From Aurantiacibacter marinus (lineage in GTDB: Bacteria > Pseudomonadota > Alphaproteobacteria > Sphingomonadales > Sphingomonadaceae): 64,000 nucleotides of DNA. Each line of letters begins with the position of its first letter. Position 1 is the first letter of the stretch. Positions 27,680 through 37,033 of the stretch are shown here, in pieces. Under the pieces are notes generated by a model that was not told where the DNA came from, did no database searches, and saw nothing but the letters and a program-made list of their open reading frames with translations. The position numbers were made by a program, and so were the translations under genes. The stretch is from positions 1 to 64,000 of the forward strand of contig NZ_LDCP01000002.1 of NCBI RefSeq assembly GCF_001021555.1. The letters run 5' to 3'.

Positions 27680-28911
27680 GCGGTGACATCCTCTTCCTTG
27701 CCCATCGCCTGCCTTTCCCACCTGATCGGGGCGACAAGATCCGTTCGCATAATGTGCTGAAGGCGCTGGCGCAGATTGCGCCGGTTCACGTGGGTTGCCT
27801 GGCCGAGGATAGCGGCGACTTTGCCTATGAGCATGAACTGGCGGCAATCGCAGCATCGTATTGCATGCCGCGGCGGTCAAAGCCCCTGCCGCTTGCCGGA
27901 GTTGAGGCGCTGGCACGGACTGAGCCTGTCAGCCTCACTGCTTTTCGTTCCGACCAATTGAAAAGCTGGGTGAAGCAAACGCTCGCCGAACAGGACATTG
28001 CTGCAATTTACGTCTTTTCCGGCCAAATGGGCCAGTATGTGCCCGTTGATTGGTCCGATAATGCAAACGGCCATCTGGTCGTTGATCTGGTCGATGTCGA
28101 TTCGGCCAAGTTTGAAGCTTACGCCAGGGACGGTTCCGGGCCGCGTGCTTGGATTGATGGACGGGAAGGGCGATTGCTGCGCGCGATGGAAAGCGATCTC
28201 GCGGTACGCGCCAACCACACCCTGCTGGTGAGCGCCGAGGAAGCGGAATTGCTGCGCTCCCGCGTTACCGGCGGCGCAGACATTCGTGCGCTGCGCAATG
28301 GCATCGACTGCGTTTTTTACGATCCGAGCGACGTAAAGCCGCTCGTGGAGATGTCCGGCGAAGGGCCACATTTCGTGTTCACGGGTCAAATGGACTACGC
28401 CCCCAATATCGCCGCCGTTACTCGGTTTGCCGGGGCAATACTGCCCGCAATCCGCGTACAACGACCTGATGCACAGTTCCACATCGTCGGGCGTGCTCCA
28501 ACGGCTGCGGTCGTCAAACTGGGCGACCTTCCGGGGGTCACAGTCTGGGGCGCCGTGCCCGATGTCCGGCCCTTCCTTGCAAGCGCCGATGTCGTTGTCG
28601 CCCCGCTTACAATTGCGCGCGGTGTTCAGAACAAGGTGCTGGAGGCGATGGCGATGGCGCGCTGCGTGTTGCTCAGTACGGAGGCCGCGACTGGCATTGA
28701 TGCTGTTGATGGGCAGCACTTCATGATTGGCGAAAGCAACGCGGCACTCATATCGTGCGCGCTCCAATTGATTGAAAATCCCGCGATGCGCGATGCCATA
28801 GGGCAGGCCGCGCGGGAGTTTGTCCTGAACACCATGAGTTGGCCTGCGATGATGGCGGAGCTGCCTGCGCTTATGGGCTTCGATGGTAAGGCGCTGTGCG
28901 ATGCGGCTTGA
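27676..28911 (+). CDS. XrtA-system glycosyltransferase (TIGR03087 type)
   Basis: This 411-residue GT-B glycosyltransferase has an N-terminal FLAHRLPFPPDRGDKIRSHN motif characteristic of the XrtA family and a C-terminal nucleotide-sugar site (FTGQMDYAPNIAAV, VGRAPTAAV, GVQNKVLEAMAM). It should add a sugar to the lipid-linked exopolysaccharide repeat on the cytoplasmic face. GTG start overlapping the FemAB gene; its end overlaps the XrtA start by 11 bases. Donor and acceptor unknown. Confidence 0.92.
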   Translation: MSGDILFLAHRLPFPPDRGDKIRSHNVLKALAQIAPVHVGCLAEDSGDFAYEHELAAIAASYCMPRRSKPLPLAGVEALARTEPVSLTAFRSDQLKSWVKQTLAEQDIAAIYVFSGQMGQYVPVDWSDNANGHLVVDLVDVDSAKFEAYARDGSGPRAWIDGREGRLLRAMESDLAVRANHTLLVSAEEAELLRSRVTGGADIRALRNGIDCVFYDPSDVKPLVEMSGEGPHFVFTGQMDYAPNIAAVTRFAGAILPAIRVQRPDAQFHIVGRAPTAAVVKLGDLPGVTVWGAVPDVRPFLASADVVVAPLTIARGVQNKVLEAMAMARCVLLSTEAATGIDAVDGQHFMIGESNAALISCALQLIENPAMRDAIGQAAREFVLNTMSWPAMMAELPALMGFDGKALCDAA

Positions 28912-30457
28912 TGCGATCTCTCCGCAAAGGGCGCTGATCGCAGACCGGCTAACGCCAGCCTGGCGGAAGCCGCTGGCGCAATTGGCGTTGGCGTGGGCGG
29001 CAGTTTTTCTGCTGTTTGCGCCCGACTGGGCCGACATGATGGTTCATTGGTGGGACAGTTCCACTTATAATCACATTCTTCTTGTCCCTGTAATTTTGGT
29101 CTGGCTTGTTTGCCAAAGATCAGGAGAGTTGGCGAAGCTGCAACCGCATTCCTGGTGGCCCGGCCTGATCCCGCTGGCTGGAGCCCTGTTCCTTTGGCTT
29201 TTGGGTGACATATCCGGTCTTGCGACGGCGACACATCTTGGCGTTGTGGTCGCGCTGCAGGCAGCAGTTCTGACGATGCTTGGCCCGCGCATCAGCTGGG
29301 CGCTGCTTTTTCCGCTTTGCTACGCATTGTTCCTGGTGCCGATTGGCGATGAGTTGGTTCCGGCTTTGCAGATGATCACCGCCGACATCACGATCGCGCT
29401 AACTATGGCGAGCGGTATTCCTGCCCATATTGATGGTGTGTTCATCGACACGCCAGCGGGCCTGTTCGAAGTGGCAGAAGCGTGTTCGGGCGTGAAGTTT
29501 TTAGTCGCGATGGTCGCGCTCGGCACTCTGGTTGCCCATGTGTGCTTCCAATCCTGGCGCCTGCGTGGGGCCTTTATGGCTCTCGCTGTCATCATCCCGA
29601 TCCTGGCGAATGGAGTGCGCGCCTGGGGCACAATATTTATCGCGCAATCACAGGGAGTGGCCTTCGCTGCAGGTTTCGATCACATTTTCTACGGTTGGAT
29701 TTTCTTCGCGATGGTGATGGGCTTGCTTCTCGCTATCGCGTGGAAGTTTTTTGATCGCGATGTCGATACGCCTTTTATCGACGGCGAAAGCATTGCGGCG
29801 ATACGGGTGTTTGACCGGTTTGAAAGTGCCGGTGACAAAGGCTGGTATGCGCTGATGGCTTTGGCAGCGATGGCGCTGGTCACAATCGCGTGGTCGGCCA
29901 AGGCGCATTCGCTCGAAGCAGAGATCGCGGACCAACTCACGCTCCCACAGGTTGAAGGCTGGACGCAGGTCCCATCCGCGCAACCATACAATTGGCAGCC
30001 GCGCGCTGGCGGGGCCGATCAGGTCCTTCGTGGCAGTTACCGCGATGCCCAAGGGCGCGTGGTTGAAATTGTCTATGCACTTTACGCTGCGCAGTCGGAG
30101 GGCCGGGAGGCTGGCGCATTCGGCGAGGGCGCTCTGCCGCCTGACACCGAGTGGCGCTGGCTGTCTGCTGCAACTGCGCCTGATGGCGTGGTGGGCGCGC
30201 GTTTGCAGGCGCTGGGAATGCATCGCCGGGTCGCAGAAACTTGGTATCGTGCAGGAGATTGGAGCGGGGGTAGCGCCTTGCGTCTCAAGCTGATCACCAT
30301 GCGGGATCGGCTGTTGCTGCGCGCGCAGCCGTCCGCGATGCTGATCATCTCTGCTACAGAAACGGCGGATGAGAACGGCGCGCAGGCAATCTATGATTTC
30401 CGGTCTTCCACCGCCGACCTCGGTGAATGGATGGACCGCGCGGGCCGCGTGGATTAA
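28901..30457 (+). CDS. xrtA: exosortase A fused to EpsI domain
   Basis: Exosortase A is a polytopic membrane protease-transpeptidase that cuts PEP-CTERM tails and hands the protein to a surface acceptor. Residues 1-285 carry eight or so transmembrane helices and the triad C195 (EACSGVKF), R240 (NGVRAWG) and H261 (FDHIFYG). After a further helix near 310, residues about 330-500 form an EpsI/DUF3485 domain, which in other bacteria is a separate gene. Length 518. No PEP-CTERM substrate is encoded within this window, so targets must lie elsewhere. Confidence 0.95.
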   Translation: MRLDAISPQRALIADRLTPAWRKPLAQLALAWAAVFLLFAPDWADMMVHWWDSSTYNHILLVPVILVWLVCQRSGELAKLQPHSWWPGLIPLAGALFLWLLGDISGLATATHLGVVVALQAAVLTMLGPRISWALLFPLCYALFLVPIGDELVPALQMITADITIALTMASGIPAHIDGVFIDTPAGLFEVAEACSGVKFLVAMVALGTLVAHVCFQSWRLRGAFMALAVIIPILANGVRAWGTIFIAQSQGVAFAAGFDHIFYGWIFFAMVMGLLLAIAWKFFDRDVDTPFIDGESIAAIRVFDRFESAGDKGWYALMALAAMALVTIAWSAKAHSLEAEIADQLTLPQVEGWTQVPSAQPYNWQPRAGGADQVLRGSYRDAQGRVVEIVYALYAAQSEGREAGAFGEGALPPDTEWRWLSAATAPDGVVGARLQALGMHRRVAETWYRAGDWSGGSALRLKLITMRDRLLLRAQPSAMLIISATETADENGAQAIYDFRSSTADLGEWMDRAGRVD

Positions 30458-30468
30458 CGCGCAAATCC

Positions 30469-32364
30469 ATGTGCGGCATTGCAGGTCTTTTTCATACGGG
30501 CACCATCAAGCCGGTTGATCCATCACGGGTTGAGCGGATGTGCGATGTGCTTGCGCACCGCGGGCCCGACGGATCCGGCGTATGGACTGCGCCCGGCGTG
30601 GGGCTGGGCCATCGCCGTCTGTCGATCATCGATCTGGAAGGATCACCGCAGCCGATGCATTCGGCAGATGAGCGCGCGGTGATCGCCTTCAATGGCGAAA
30701 TCTACAATTTCCGCGAATTGCGGCGCGAACTGGAAGAGCAAGGCGCGAAATTTAAAACTGACGGCGATACCGAAGTCATCCTCGCCGCATGGCAGCGCTG
30801 GGGCGAGGATTGTGTGCAGCATTTGCACGGCATGTTTGCCTTCGCGCTTTACGACCGGTCCGAACGGACGCTGTTCCTCGCGCGCGACCGGTTTGGCGTA
30901 AAACCGCTGTTTTTTGCGGAGCTTGCTGACGGATCGCTGGCCTTTGCCTCCGAATTGAAAGGCCTTCTGGCGCATCCATTGCTGCGCCGTGATGCCGATC
31001 CTCTGGCGATCGAGGATTACATGACCTGGGGCTATGTCCCCGATCATCGTTCAATTCTTCGCGGAGTGCGCAAGCTGCCAGCTGGCCATACCATGCTGCT
31101 GAAACACGATACGCCGCTGCCGCAGCCGCGCCAGTTCTGGGATGTGAGCTTCGAGAAACGCCATAAGGCCAAGGCCCGCGATCTTGAGGCGGAATTGCTG
31201 CATCACCTGCAACAGGCTGTCGAAAGCCGGATGGTGTCAGATGTGCCGCTGGGCGCGTTCTTGTCCGGCGGGGTCGACAGCTCTGCCGTGGTCGCCTTCA
31301 TGGCGGGCGCGGGGCAGGGCAAGGTGCGCACCTGCTCCATAGGGTTTGACGTCGCGAGCGCAGACGAGACAAGCTATGCTGATCAAGTCGCGCAGTTGTT
31401 CAACACCGATCACGCCAGCCGCATCGTCAGCGCGGACCAGTTCGATGCCATCGACACCATTGCCGGCATGTTTGATGAACCCTTCGCCGATGCCTCTGCC
31501 TTGCCGACATGGCGGGTGTGCCAATTGGCGCGTGAAAGCGTCACGGTTGCCCTGTCTGGCGATGGCGCGGACGAGGCCTTTGCCGGATATCGCCGACAAG
31601 TGTTCCATGCCCATGAAGAGCGCGCGCGCGGCATGATCCCGGGCGCCGTTCGTTCGAAAGTGCTTGGTCCGTTGGGGAATGTTTTCCCGAAAATGGATTG
31701 GGCGCCCAGACCTTTGCGAGCGAAGGCGACACTCCAATCGCTCGCTGGTTCCGGGGCTGAAGGCTATGCACGGGCGCTGTCGGTTGTGCCTCCTGAAATC
31801 CGGCAGTCGATGTATGGTGAGGGCCTGCGCAAGCAGATCGGCGGCTATCGCGGGGAAGCACCGTTGGAGGCTCTGATGGCAAATGCTCCGGCGCGTACGG
31901 GACTGGATGCGGCGCAATATGCCGATCTCAAATTCTGGCTGCCGGGCGATATTCTTACAAAAGTTGACCGTACCAGCATGGCGGTCGGGCTGGAGGCGCG
32001 TGAACCGCTGCTCGACCACCGGTTGGTGGAATTTGCAGCAGCTCTCCCCGATGGCCTTCGCGTGAAACGTTCACAGGGCAAATGGCTGCTCAAAAAATCG
32101 ATGGAGCGGTATCTGCCGGAGGACATTCTCTATCGGCCCAAACAAGGCTTCGTCACGCCGATTGCACATTGGTTTCGCGGCCCCCTTGCGGGGAAAGCAC
32201 GTGGCATCGCCAAAAGCGCCATGCTTGCACGCACGGGCTGGTTCGACAATGCGCGAATTGCAGAACTGGCCGAAGCGCATATTGCGGGCCGGTCGGACCA
32301 TTCACGACTGCTTTGGCAATTGTTGATGCTCGACCGCTCGCTTGCGCGGCTCGGCATTACCTAG
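30469..32364 (+). CDS. XrtA-system amidotransferase (asparagine synthase-like)
   Basis: This 631-residue class-II glutamine amidotransferase starts MCGIAGLFHTG; C2 becomes the N-terminal nucleophile that releases ammonia. A second domain holds the ATP-pyrophosphatase loop SGGVDSSAV and the late LPGDILTKVDRTSMA. It matches the TIGR03108 family and should amidate a carboxylate, perhaps on the polysaccharide or its precursor. I start 42 bases later than the longest reading because C2 must be second. It ends the plus-strand XrtA operon and overlaps the convergent zapE gene by 4 bases. Confidence 0.93.
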   Translation: MCGIAGLFHTGTIKPVDPSRVERMCDVLAHRGPDGSGVWTAPGVGLGHRRLSIIDLEGSPQPMHSADERAVIAFNGEIYNFRELRRELEEQGAKFKTDGDTEVILAAWQRWGEDCVQHLHGMFAFALYDRSERTLFLARDRFGVKPLFFAELADGSLAFASELKGLLAHPLLRRDADPLAIEDYMTWGYVPDHRSILRGVRKLPAGHTMLLKHDTPLPQPRQFWDVSFEKRHKAKARDLEAELLHHLQQAVESRMVSDVPLGAFLSGGVDSSAVVAFMAGAGQGKVRTCSIGFDVASADETSYADQVAQLFNTDHASRIVSADQFDAIDTIAGMFDEPFADASALPTWRVCQLARESVTVALSGDGADEAFAGYRRQVFHAHEERARGMIPGAVRSKVLGPLGNVFPKMDWAPRPLRAKATLQSLAGSGAEGYARALSVVPPEIRQSMYGEGLRKQIGGYRGEAPLEALMANAPARTGLDAAQYADLKFWLPGDILTKVDRTSMAVGLEAREPLLDHRLVEFAAALPDGLRVKRSQGKWLLKKSMERYLPEDILYRPKQGFVTPIAHWFRGPLAGKARGIAKSAMLARTGWFDNARIAELAEAHIAGRSDHSRLLWQLLMLDRSLARLGIT

Positions 32365-33467
32365 GTCGCCCTGCCGTGGCCTAGGGCCATGTATTGGGTG
32401 CTTTGCATTTCCTTCAGGCGGCTGACTGTCCGCTCGAACTCGAAGGCACCATCGCCTTTGCGATAGAGATCTTCCGGTTCGGCCTGTGCCGTCGCAAACA
32501 GTTTCACACCGTTTTCATAAAGCGCATCGATCAGCTTGGTAAAGCGGATTGCCTCATTGCGGTTTTCAGGCCCCATGCGCGGAATGCCAACTACGATCAC
32601 GGTGTGATATTCGCGCGCCACGGCCAGATAATCAGCCGCGCCGCGGTTTTCACCGCATAAGCGCTTGAAGCTGAATACAGCGACCCCCTTAAGACTTTTG
32701 GGCACGAAAAGGCTCCGGCCGCCGCCAAGGTCAAGTTCACCGGAGGGGACGTTGGCGGCATCTTCTGGCGCATAATCCGTGAGCCGAAAAAAGGCCTCTC
32801 TTACTTGGGCCGTGGCAGCAGCGCTCACCGGGGCATGCCATGTTTCAAGGTCTCCCAACCTGTCCAGCCGGTAGTCGGTCGGGCCGTTCAGGGAAACCAC
32901 GTCCATTTCAGCTTCCACCAGATCAATGAAAGGCAAGAACAGTGACCGGTTCAGGCCATCCTTGTAGAGATCGCGCGGGGGCCGGTTGCTTGTCGTGACG
33001 ATGGTAACGCCTTCGTCAACAATCAACGCGGTGAACAGGCGCGCCATAATTGCTGCATCGGCGGTGTTGTTGACGACCATTTCATCGAAAGCCAGGCAAC
33101 GAACATCGGCAGCAATTCGCTTTGCGACACGGCGCACCGGTCCTTCGGTTTCCCGCTCTCGCTCTTCGCGCAGCAAGCCGTCAACTTCCAGCATGAAGGC
33201 GTGAAAATGGACGCGGCGCTTTTCCGGAATTCGCAAGGTGGACACAAACATGTCCATCAACATAGACTTGCCGCGCCCGACGCCGCCCCACATGTAAACG
33301 CCCCGCGGGCTGGTCCTGCGGCTGCCGAACAGCTGGCCCAACAACCCGCCAGGAGCATCGGCCTGAAGCTCTTTCTGCAGCGCATTCAGCCTGACGGCTG
33401 CGGCGCGCTGGTCCGGATCGGATTGCAACTCTCCGGCTGCAATCAACTGCTCATACCGTGCGAGCAT
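32361..33467 (-). CDS. zapE: cell division protein ZapE (AFG1-like ATPase)
   Basis: This 368-residue AFG1/LACE1-family AAA ATPase associates with the Z-ring in proteobacteria. Walker A is GGVGRGKSML, Walker B CLAFDEMVVN, and the arginine-finger region TSNRPPRDLYKDGL follows. It lies just downstream of sdhB (4-base gap), an arrangement fitting one minus-strand transcript. Convergent with the XrtA amidotransferase. Confidence 0.92.
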   Translation of the reverse strand: MLARYEQLIAAGELQSDPDQRAAAVRLNALQKELQADAPGGLLGQLFGSRRTSPRGVYMWGGVGRGKSMLMDMFVSTLRIPEKRRVHFHAFMLEVDGLLREERERETEGPVRRVAKRIAADVRCLAFDEMVVNNTADAAIMARLFTALIVDEGVTIVTTSNRPPRDLYKDGLNRSLFLPFIDLVEAEMDVVSLNGPTDYRLDRLGDLETWHAPVSAAATAQVREAFFRLTDYAPEDAANVPSGELDLGGGRSLFVPKSLKGVAVFSFKRLCGENRGAADYLAVAREYHTVIVVGIPRMGPENRNEAIRFTKLIDALYENGVKLFATAQAEPEDLYRKGDGAFEFERTVSRLKEMQSTQYMALGHGRAT

Positions 33468-33471
33468 TTAC

Positions 33472-34254
33472 CTAGATCGCGCGTTCGGCCTGCATCTTCT
33501 TGATTTCGGCAATCGCTCGCGCGGGGTTCAGACCCTTCGGGCAAACATTGGCGCAGTTCATGATCGTATGGCAGCGATAGAGGCGGAAGGGATCTTCCAG
33601 ATCGTCCAAACGCTCCCCTGTCATTTCATCGCGGCTGTCGGCGAGCCAGCGATATGCCTGAAGCAGGATCGCCGGGCCGAGGAACTTGTCGGAATTCCAC
33701 CAATAGCTGGGGCAGGCGGTGGAGCAGCAGGCGCACAGGATGCATTCGTACAGACCATCAAGCTTTTCGCGCTGCTCTGGCGATTGCAAACGTTCCTTGC
33801 CGCTTGGCGTTGTAGATACGGTCTGCAACCAAGGGCGGATGCTGGCATATTGCGCGTAAAAATGCGTGAAGTCGGGCACCAGATCCTTCACCACCTCCAT
33901 GTGAGGGAGGGGGGTAATGCGGATATCGCCGGCCATGTCTTCGATCGCAGTTGTGCAGGCGAGGCCGTTCTTGCCGTTCATGTTCATCGAACACGAACCG
34001 CAAATACCTTCGCGGCATGACCGGCGGAAGGTCAGCGTCGGATCGATTTCGTTCTTGATCTTGAACAGGGCATCCAGAACCATCGGGCCACAATTGTCCA
34101 GATCAACTTCAAAGGTGTCGTAGCTGGGGTTTTTGCCGCTATCCGGATTGTAGCGATAGATCCGGAAGGTTTTCGTCCGGCTTGCTCCCTCCGCCTTGTG
34201 GACTTCGCCATCCTTGCGGATCTTGCTGTTTTTGGGGAGAGTGAAGGTTGCCAT
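33472..34254 (-). CDS. sdhB: succinate dehydrogenase iron-sulfur subunit
   Basis: SdhB carries three iron-sulfur clusters that pass electrons from FAD in SdhA to ubiquinone. This 260-residue protein has the 2Fe-2S set [12 protein letters not shown] plus GLAC, the 4Fe-4S set [16 protein letters not shown] and the 3Fe-4S set [11 protein letters not shown]. No sdhA, C or D gene follows or precedes it here; the upstream 222-base gap separates it from a divergent SDR gene. Either sdhB is detached from the rest of sdh in this genome or another locus holds them. Confidence 0.96.
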   Translation of the reverse strand: MATFTLPKNSKIRKDGEVHKAEGASRTKTFRIYRYNPDSGKNPSYDTFEVDLDNCGPMVLDALFKIKNEIDPTLTFRRSCREGICGSCSMNMNGKNGLACTTAIEDMAGDIRITPLPHMEVVKDLVPDFTHFYAQYASIRPWLQTVSTTPSGKERLQSPEQREKLDGLYECILCACCSTACPSYWWNSDKFLGPAILLQAYRWLADSRDEMTGERLDDLEDPFRLYRCHTIMNCANVCPKGLNPARAIAEIKKMQAERAI

Positions 34255-34321
34255 GGTATCTTCCGGTTGTTCCAGCCTGTTGCTGCCTATCTAGCTATCG
34301 TGTCAGCAAGGGCAAGCAGGA

Positions 34322-34335
34322 CCTTTGGCCAAAGG
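34322..34335. promoter_or_regulatory. 14-bp perfect palindrome in the sdhB/SDR divergent gap
   Basis: CCTTTGGCCAAAGG reads the same on both strands and lies 68 bases upstream of sdhB and 142 upstream of the SDR gene. Its place in a divergent promoter region suits a dimeric regulator. No known binding consensus is recognised. Confidence 0.4.
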
Positions 34336-34476
34336 CGCGATTTCCGCAGGAATTCTGCCGGTTTTTGCTGATCGGGCAGGCGTCCGGCATATCCAAACGA
34401 ATACGGCAGAGCGGACCGGTTATCTTCGCCAAACTGGTGCCCTAAATAATAGCTTCAAATTGCGGGAAGTGACGAG

Positions 34477-35193
34477 ATGAACTGGACCAAAGCAGCTATT
34501 TTCGGCGCAAGCGGCGGCATAGGCGATGCGCTGGTGCGCGCTTTGGCGGCGGACGGTGTTGCTGTGCTGGCAGGCTCTCGCAGAGGCGATGTTCCGCAAT
34601 TGCCGGGAGTGACACCATTCACCTTTGATCTGACCGACGAAGCCAGCATTGCGGCGGCTGTTGCGCCGTGGAAGGAAAGTCCGCCTGATCTGGTTTTTGT
34701 CACCACAGGCGTTCTTACCTTGAAGGACGGTACCGGGCCTGAGCGGAGCCTGAAGCAACTGAGCGGAGAGGCGATGAGCGAAATACTTCTTCTCAACGCT
34801 GTCGGCCCCGCAATGATCGCAAAGCACGTGCTGCCGTTGTTTCCGCGCAATGCGCCTGCATCATTTGCAGCCCTTTCGGCCCGTGTTGGTTCTATCGCTG
34901 ACAACCGGATTGGCGGGTGGCATTCTTACAGGGCAAGCAAAGCCGCGCTGAACATGCTGATCCGCAACTTTGCTATCGAGATGTGCCGCACGCACAAGCA
35001 GGCCGTAATCGCTGGCCTTCATCCCGGTACCGTCGACACACCGCTGTCACAGCCGTTTCAGTCCAATTTGCCAGCGGGTCAATTGACTCCAGCTGATGAA
35101 TCCGCACGCAACTTGCTGGCCGTTTTGCAGAAGCTGGGGCCGGAAGACAGCGGCAATGTGTTCGACTGGAAAGGTGATCGCATTCCCGAATAA
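34477..35193 (+). CDS. SDR-family NAD(P)-dependent oxidoreductase
   Basis: This 238-residue short-chain dehydrogenase has the nucleotide motif FGASGGIGDALV and the catalytic YRASKAALNM (YxxxK), with the active-site serine in ALSARVGS. The shape resembles the CsgA/C-factor-like subgroup. It lies alone between sdhB (divergent) and the HAD gene 83-107 bases downstream. Substrate unknown; a link to the glycan genes downstream is possible but not shown. Confidence 0.88.
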   Translation: MNWTKAAIFGASGGIGDALVRALAADGVAVLAGSRRGDVPQLPGVTPFTFDLTDEASIAAAVAPWKESPPDLVFVTTGVLTLKDGTGPERSLKQLSGEAMSEILLLNAVGPAMIAKHVLPLFPRNAPASFAALSARVGSIADNRIGGWHSYRASKAALNMLIRNFAIEMCRTHKQAVIAGLHPGTVDTPLSQPFQSNLPAGQLTPADESARNLLAVLQKLGPEDSGNVFDWKGDRIPE

Positions 35194-35300
35194 CCAGTCG
35201 AGACAGCTTGCGATGTGGGCTGACATATGGCGGGATTCGCCCTGTCGGGAGGATCGATCCAGCTTGAACGAGGTATATGTTGCTGCCATTGTCAGCCGCG

Positions 35301-35942
35301 ATGAAAACCGCCGTCTATGACCTCGACAAGACCTTGGTGCGCCGGGCAACGTTCACACCCTTCCTGATCTTTGCATCGCGGCGTCTGGCGCCTTGGCGGA
35401 TTACCTTCCTTCCCTTGTGGGTGTTGATGATGGCCGGTTACCGCATCGGCTTATACAATCGCACTTCACTCAAACAGTTTGGCATGCGTCTGATGCTCGG
35501 GAATCCAGGCCATGAAATCCTGCAATTGACCGGAAGAGCCTTCGCTTCTGCCCATGTCGAGCGATCGGGCTGGCTGGAAGGTATCGTCGCCATGGTTGAA
35601 GCCGACCGTGCAGAAGGCAGGCGTATTGCTATCGCAACAGCCGCGTTTGAATTTTATGCCACGGCATTCGCTGATATGATCGGGATTGAACATGTAATCG
35701 CCACCCGTTGGGATGGCAGATTGATCCCGGGCGGCAATTGCTATGGGGCCGAGAAATATCGCCGTGTTGCGGAATGGCTCGGGCACGATCCTGCCCAATC
35801 AGACCTTCGTTTTGTTAGCGACAGCTTTGCCGATTTGCCTTTGCTGGCAGCGGCGAAGGACGCAGTTTTCGTCACACGAAACAATGCGAAACGTGCCAAA
35901 GCCGCGGCGCAGGGCTGGCAAGTGGTGGACGGCGAGCTTTAA
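35301..35942 (+). CDS. HAD-IB family phosphatase
   Basis: This 213-residue HAD hydrolase has motif I YDLDKTLV (nucleophilic Asp), and late motifs GAEKYRRV and FVSDSFADLPLL (metal site). Subfamily IB includes phosphoserine and phosphoglycolate-type phosphatases. The ATG at 35301 gives the usual N-terminus MKTAVYDLDK; an ATG eight codons earlier with GAGG close by is the alternative. It converges with the GT4 glycosyltransferase (4-base overlap). It might dephosphorylate a sugar or alditol intermediate; this is inference. Confidence 0.85.
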   Translation: MKTAVYDLDKTLVRRATFTPFLIFASRRLAPWRITFLPLWVLMMAGYRIGLYNRTSLKQFGMRLMLGNPGHEILQLTGRAFASAHVERSGWLEGIVAMVEADRAEGRRIAIATAAFEFYATAFADMIGIEHVIATRWDGRLIPGGNCYGAEKYRRVAEWLGHDPAQSDLRFVSDSFADLPLLAAAKDAVFVTRNNAKRAKAAAQGWQVVDGEL

Positions 35943-37033
35943 CGTTCCGCAAGGATGTGGCGAATTCTGCCAACCAACGCCGCCCCGATTTCATCAAAAT
36001 GCGATTGTGAAAACTTTTCCAGCACCCGTTCCCGTGCGCGGTGCCCCATATCTTTCAGGATCAGGGGCTGTGACAGCATTTGCCCCAAGGCTTCTGCAAG
36101 CGCAGGCACATTTCCGACAGGAACAGCCAATCCGATTGCGGGATCATCCACAGTGAAGGGCATTTCTCCCGTTTGTGAGACGATAACCGGCAGACCGGCC
36201 TGCATCGCTTCATGCGCTGCGATGCAAAAGCCTTCACGCCTTGAAGGTTGAAGATAAAGATGCTGGTCAGCCAGAAACGCTGCCGGATCCTCCACAAAGC
36301 CGGCGAACCTGATCGTATCAAGACCGGCGGCGGCGGCCTGTGATTTAAGCTGCGCTTCGTCCTTGCCGATCCCGCCGATGGTAATCTGGAATTTCGCTGC
36401 AGGCTCAAAACCCGTCGATTGCAATTGCGCCAGAGCAGCGATCAAAATGTCATAGCCCTTTGCGGGATGAAGCCGCCCCAGGCTTCCGATGCGCAGCATT
36501 TCGCCTTCGGTCCAACTCCTGGATTGAGGAGCATCGGGATTGGCGGCGAATATCGGCCATGTAACGACATCTTTTGCGGCGATATCAAGCCTGTTTCGCG
36601 TCAAATCCGCCACCTGTGCACTATCTGCAACCCAGATGTCGGAAGCTGCAGCGCGCCAGCGCAATATTCTCTCGTTCCATGGTTTTAGAAAGGCATTGTG
36701 TTGCCAGCTCACCACCGGCAATTTGAACCGCTGGCCCGCAATTTGTCCCAGCAGTGTTGCGCGGGTGAGAGATGTCCACAAAACGTCGGCACGCCAATCG
36801 TGAACCTGCTGCGTGATCCAGCGTAATGCAGCCGGGTGATCCTTCTCCCCGCCTTCTCTTACCACCGGCTCAATACCGCGCTCAAGCAGCCGGGGGATCG
36901 CGAGGCCGTTGCGTCGGGTAAGTGCGAAGACCCGTACTTCCGCGCCTGCCTGTCGCAGCGAGCCGATGATCTGCGGGAGAGGAGACTGCGCCCCGCCGCC
37001 CTCCATGGAATTGATCAGATAGGCTATCCGCAT
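35939..37033 (-). CDS. family GT4-like glycosyltransferase
   Basis: This 364-residue GT-B glycosyltransferase opens MRIAYLINSMEGGGAQ (acceptor domain) and has the donor-binding region GSLGRLHPAKGYD and SRREGFCIAAHEAM (the E-x7-E motif of GT4). It overlaps the upstream CDP-glycerol transferase-like gene by 10 bases, so the two are co-expressed. It probably adds a hexose to a lipid-linked surface glycan. Donor and acceptor are unknown. Confidence 0.9.
   Translation of the reverse strand: MRIAYLINSMEGGGAQSPLPQIIGSLRQAGAEVRVFALTRRNGLAIPRLLERGIEPVVREGGEKDHPAALRWITQQVHDWRADVLWTSLTRATLLGQIAGQRFKLPVVSWQHNAFLKPWNERILRWRAAASDIWVADSAQVADLTRNRLDIAAKDVVTWPIFAANPDAPQSRSWTEGEMLRIGSLGRLHPAKGYDILIAALAQLQSTGFEPAAKFQITIGGIGKDEAQLKSQAAAAGLDTIRFAGFVEDPAAFLADQHLYLQPSRREGFCIAAHEAMQAGLPVIVSQTGEMPFTVDDPAIGLAVPVGNVPALAEALGQMLSQPLILKDMGHRARERVLEKFSQSHFDEIGAALVGRIRHILAER

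Noticed and set aside
13903-32364. PEP-CTERM substrate protein within the XrtA locus
   Set aside because: No protein in the window ends with a Pro-Glu-Pro motif, helix and basic tail.
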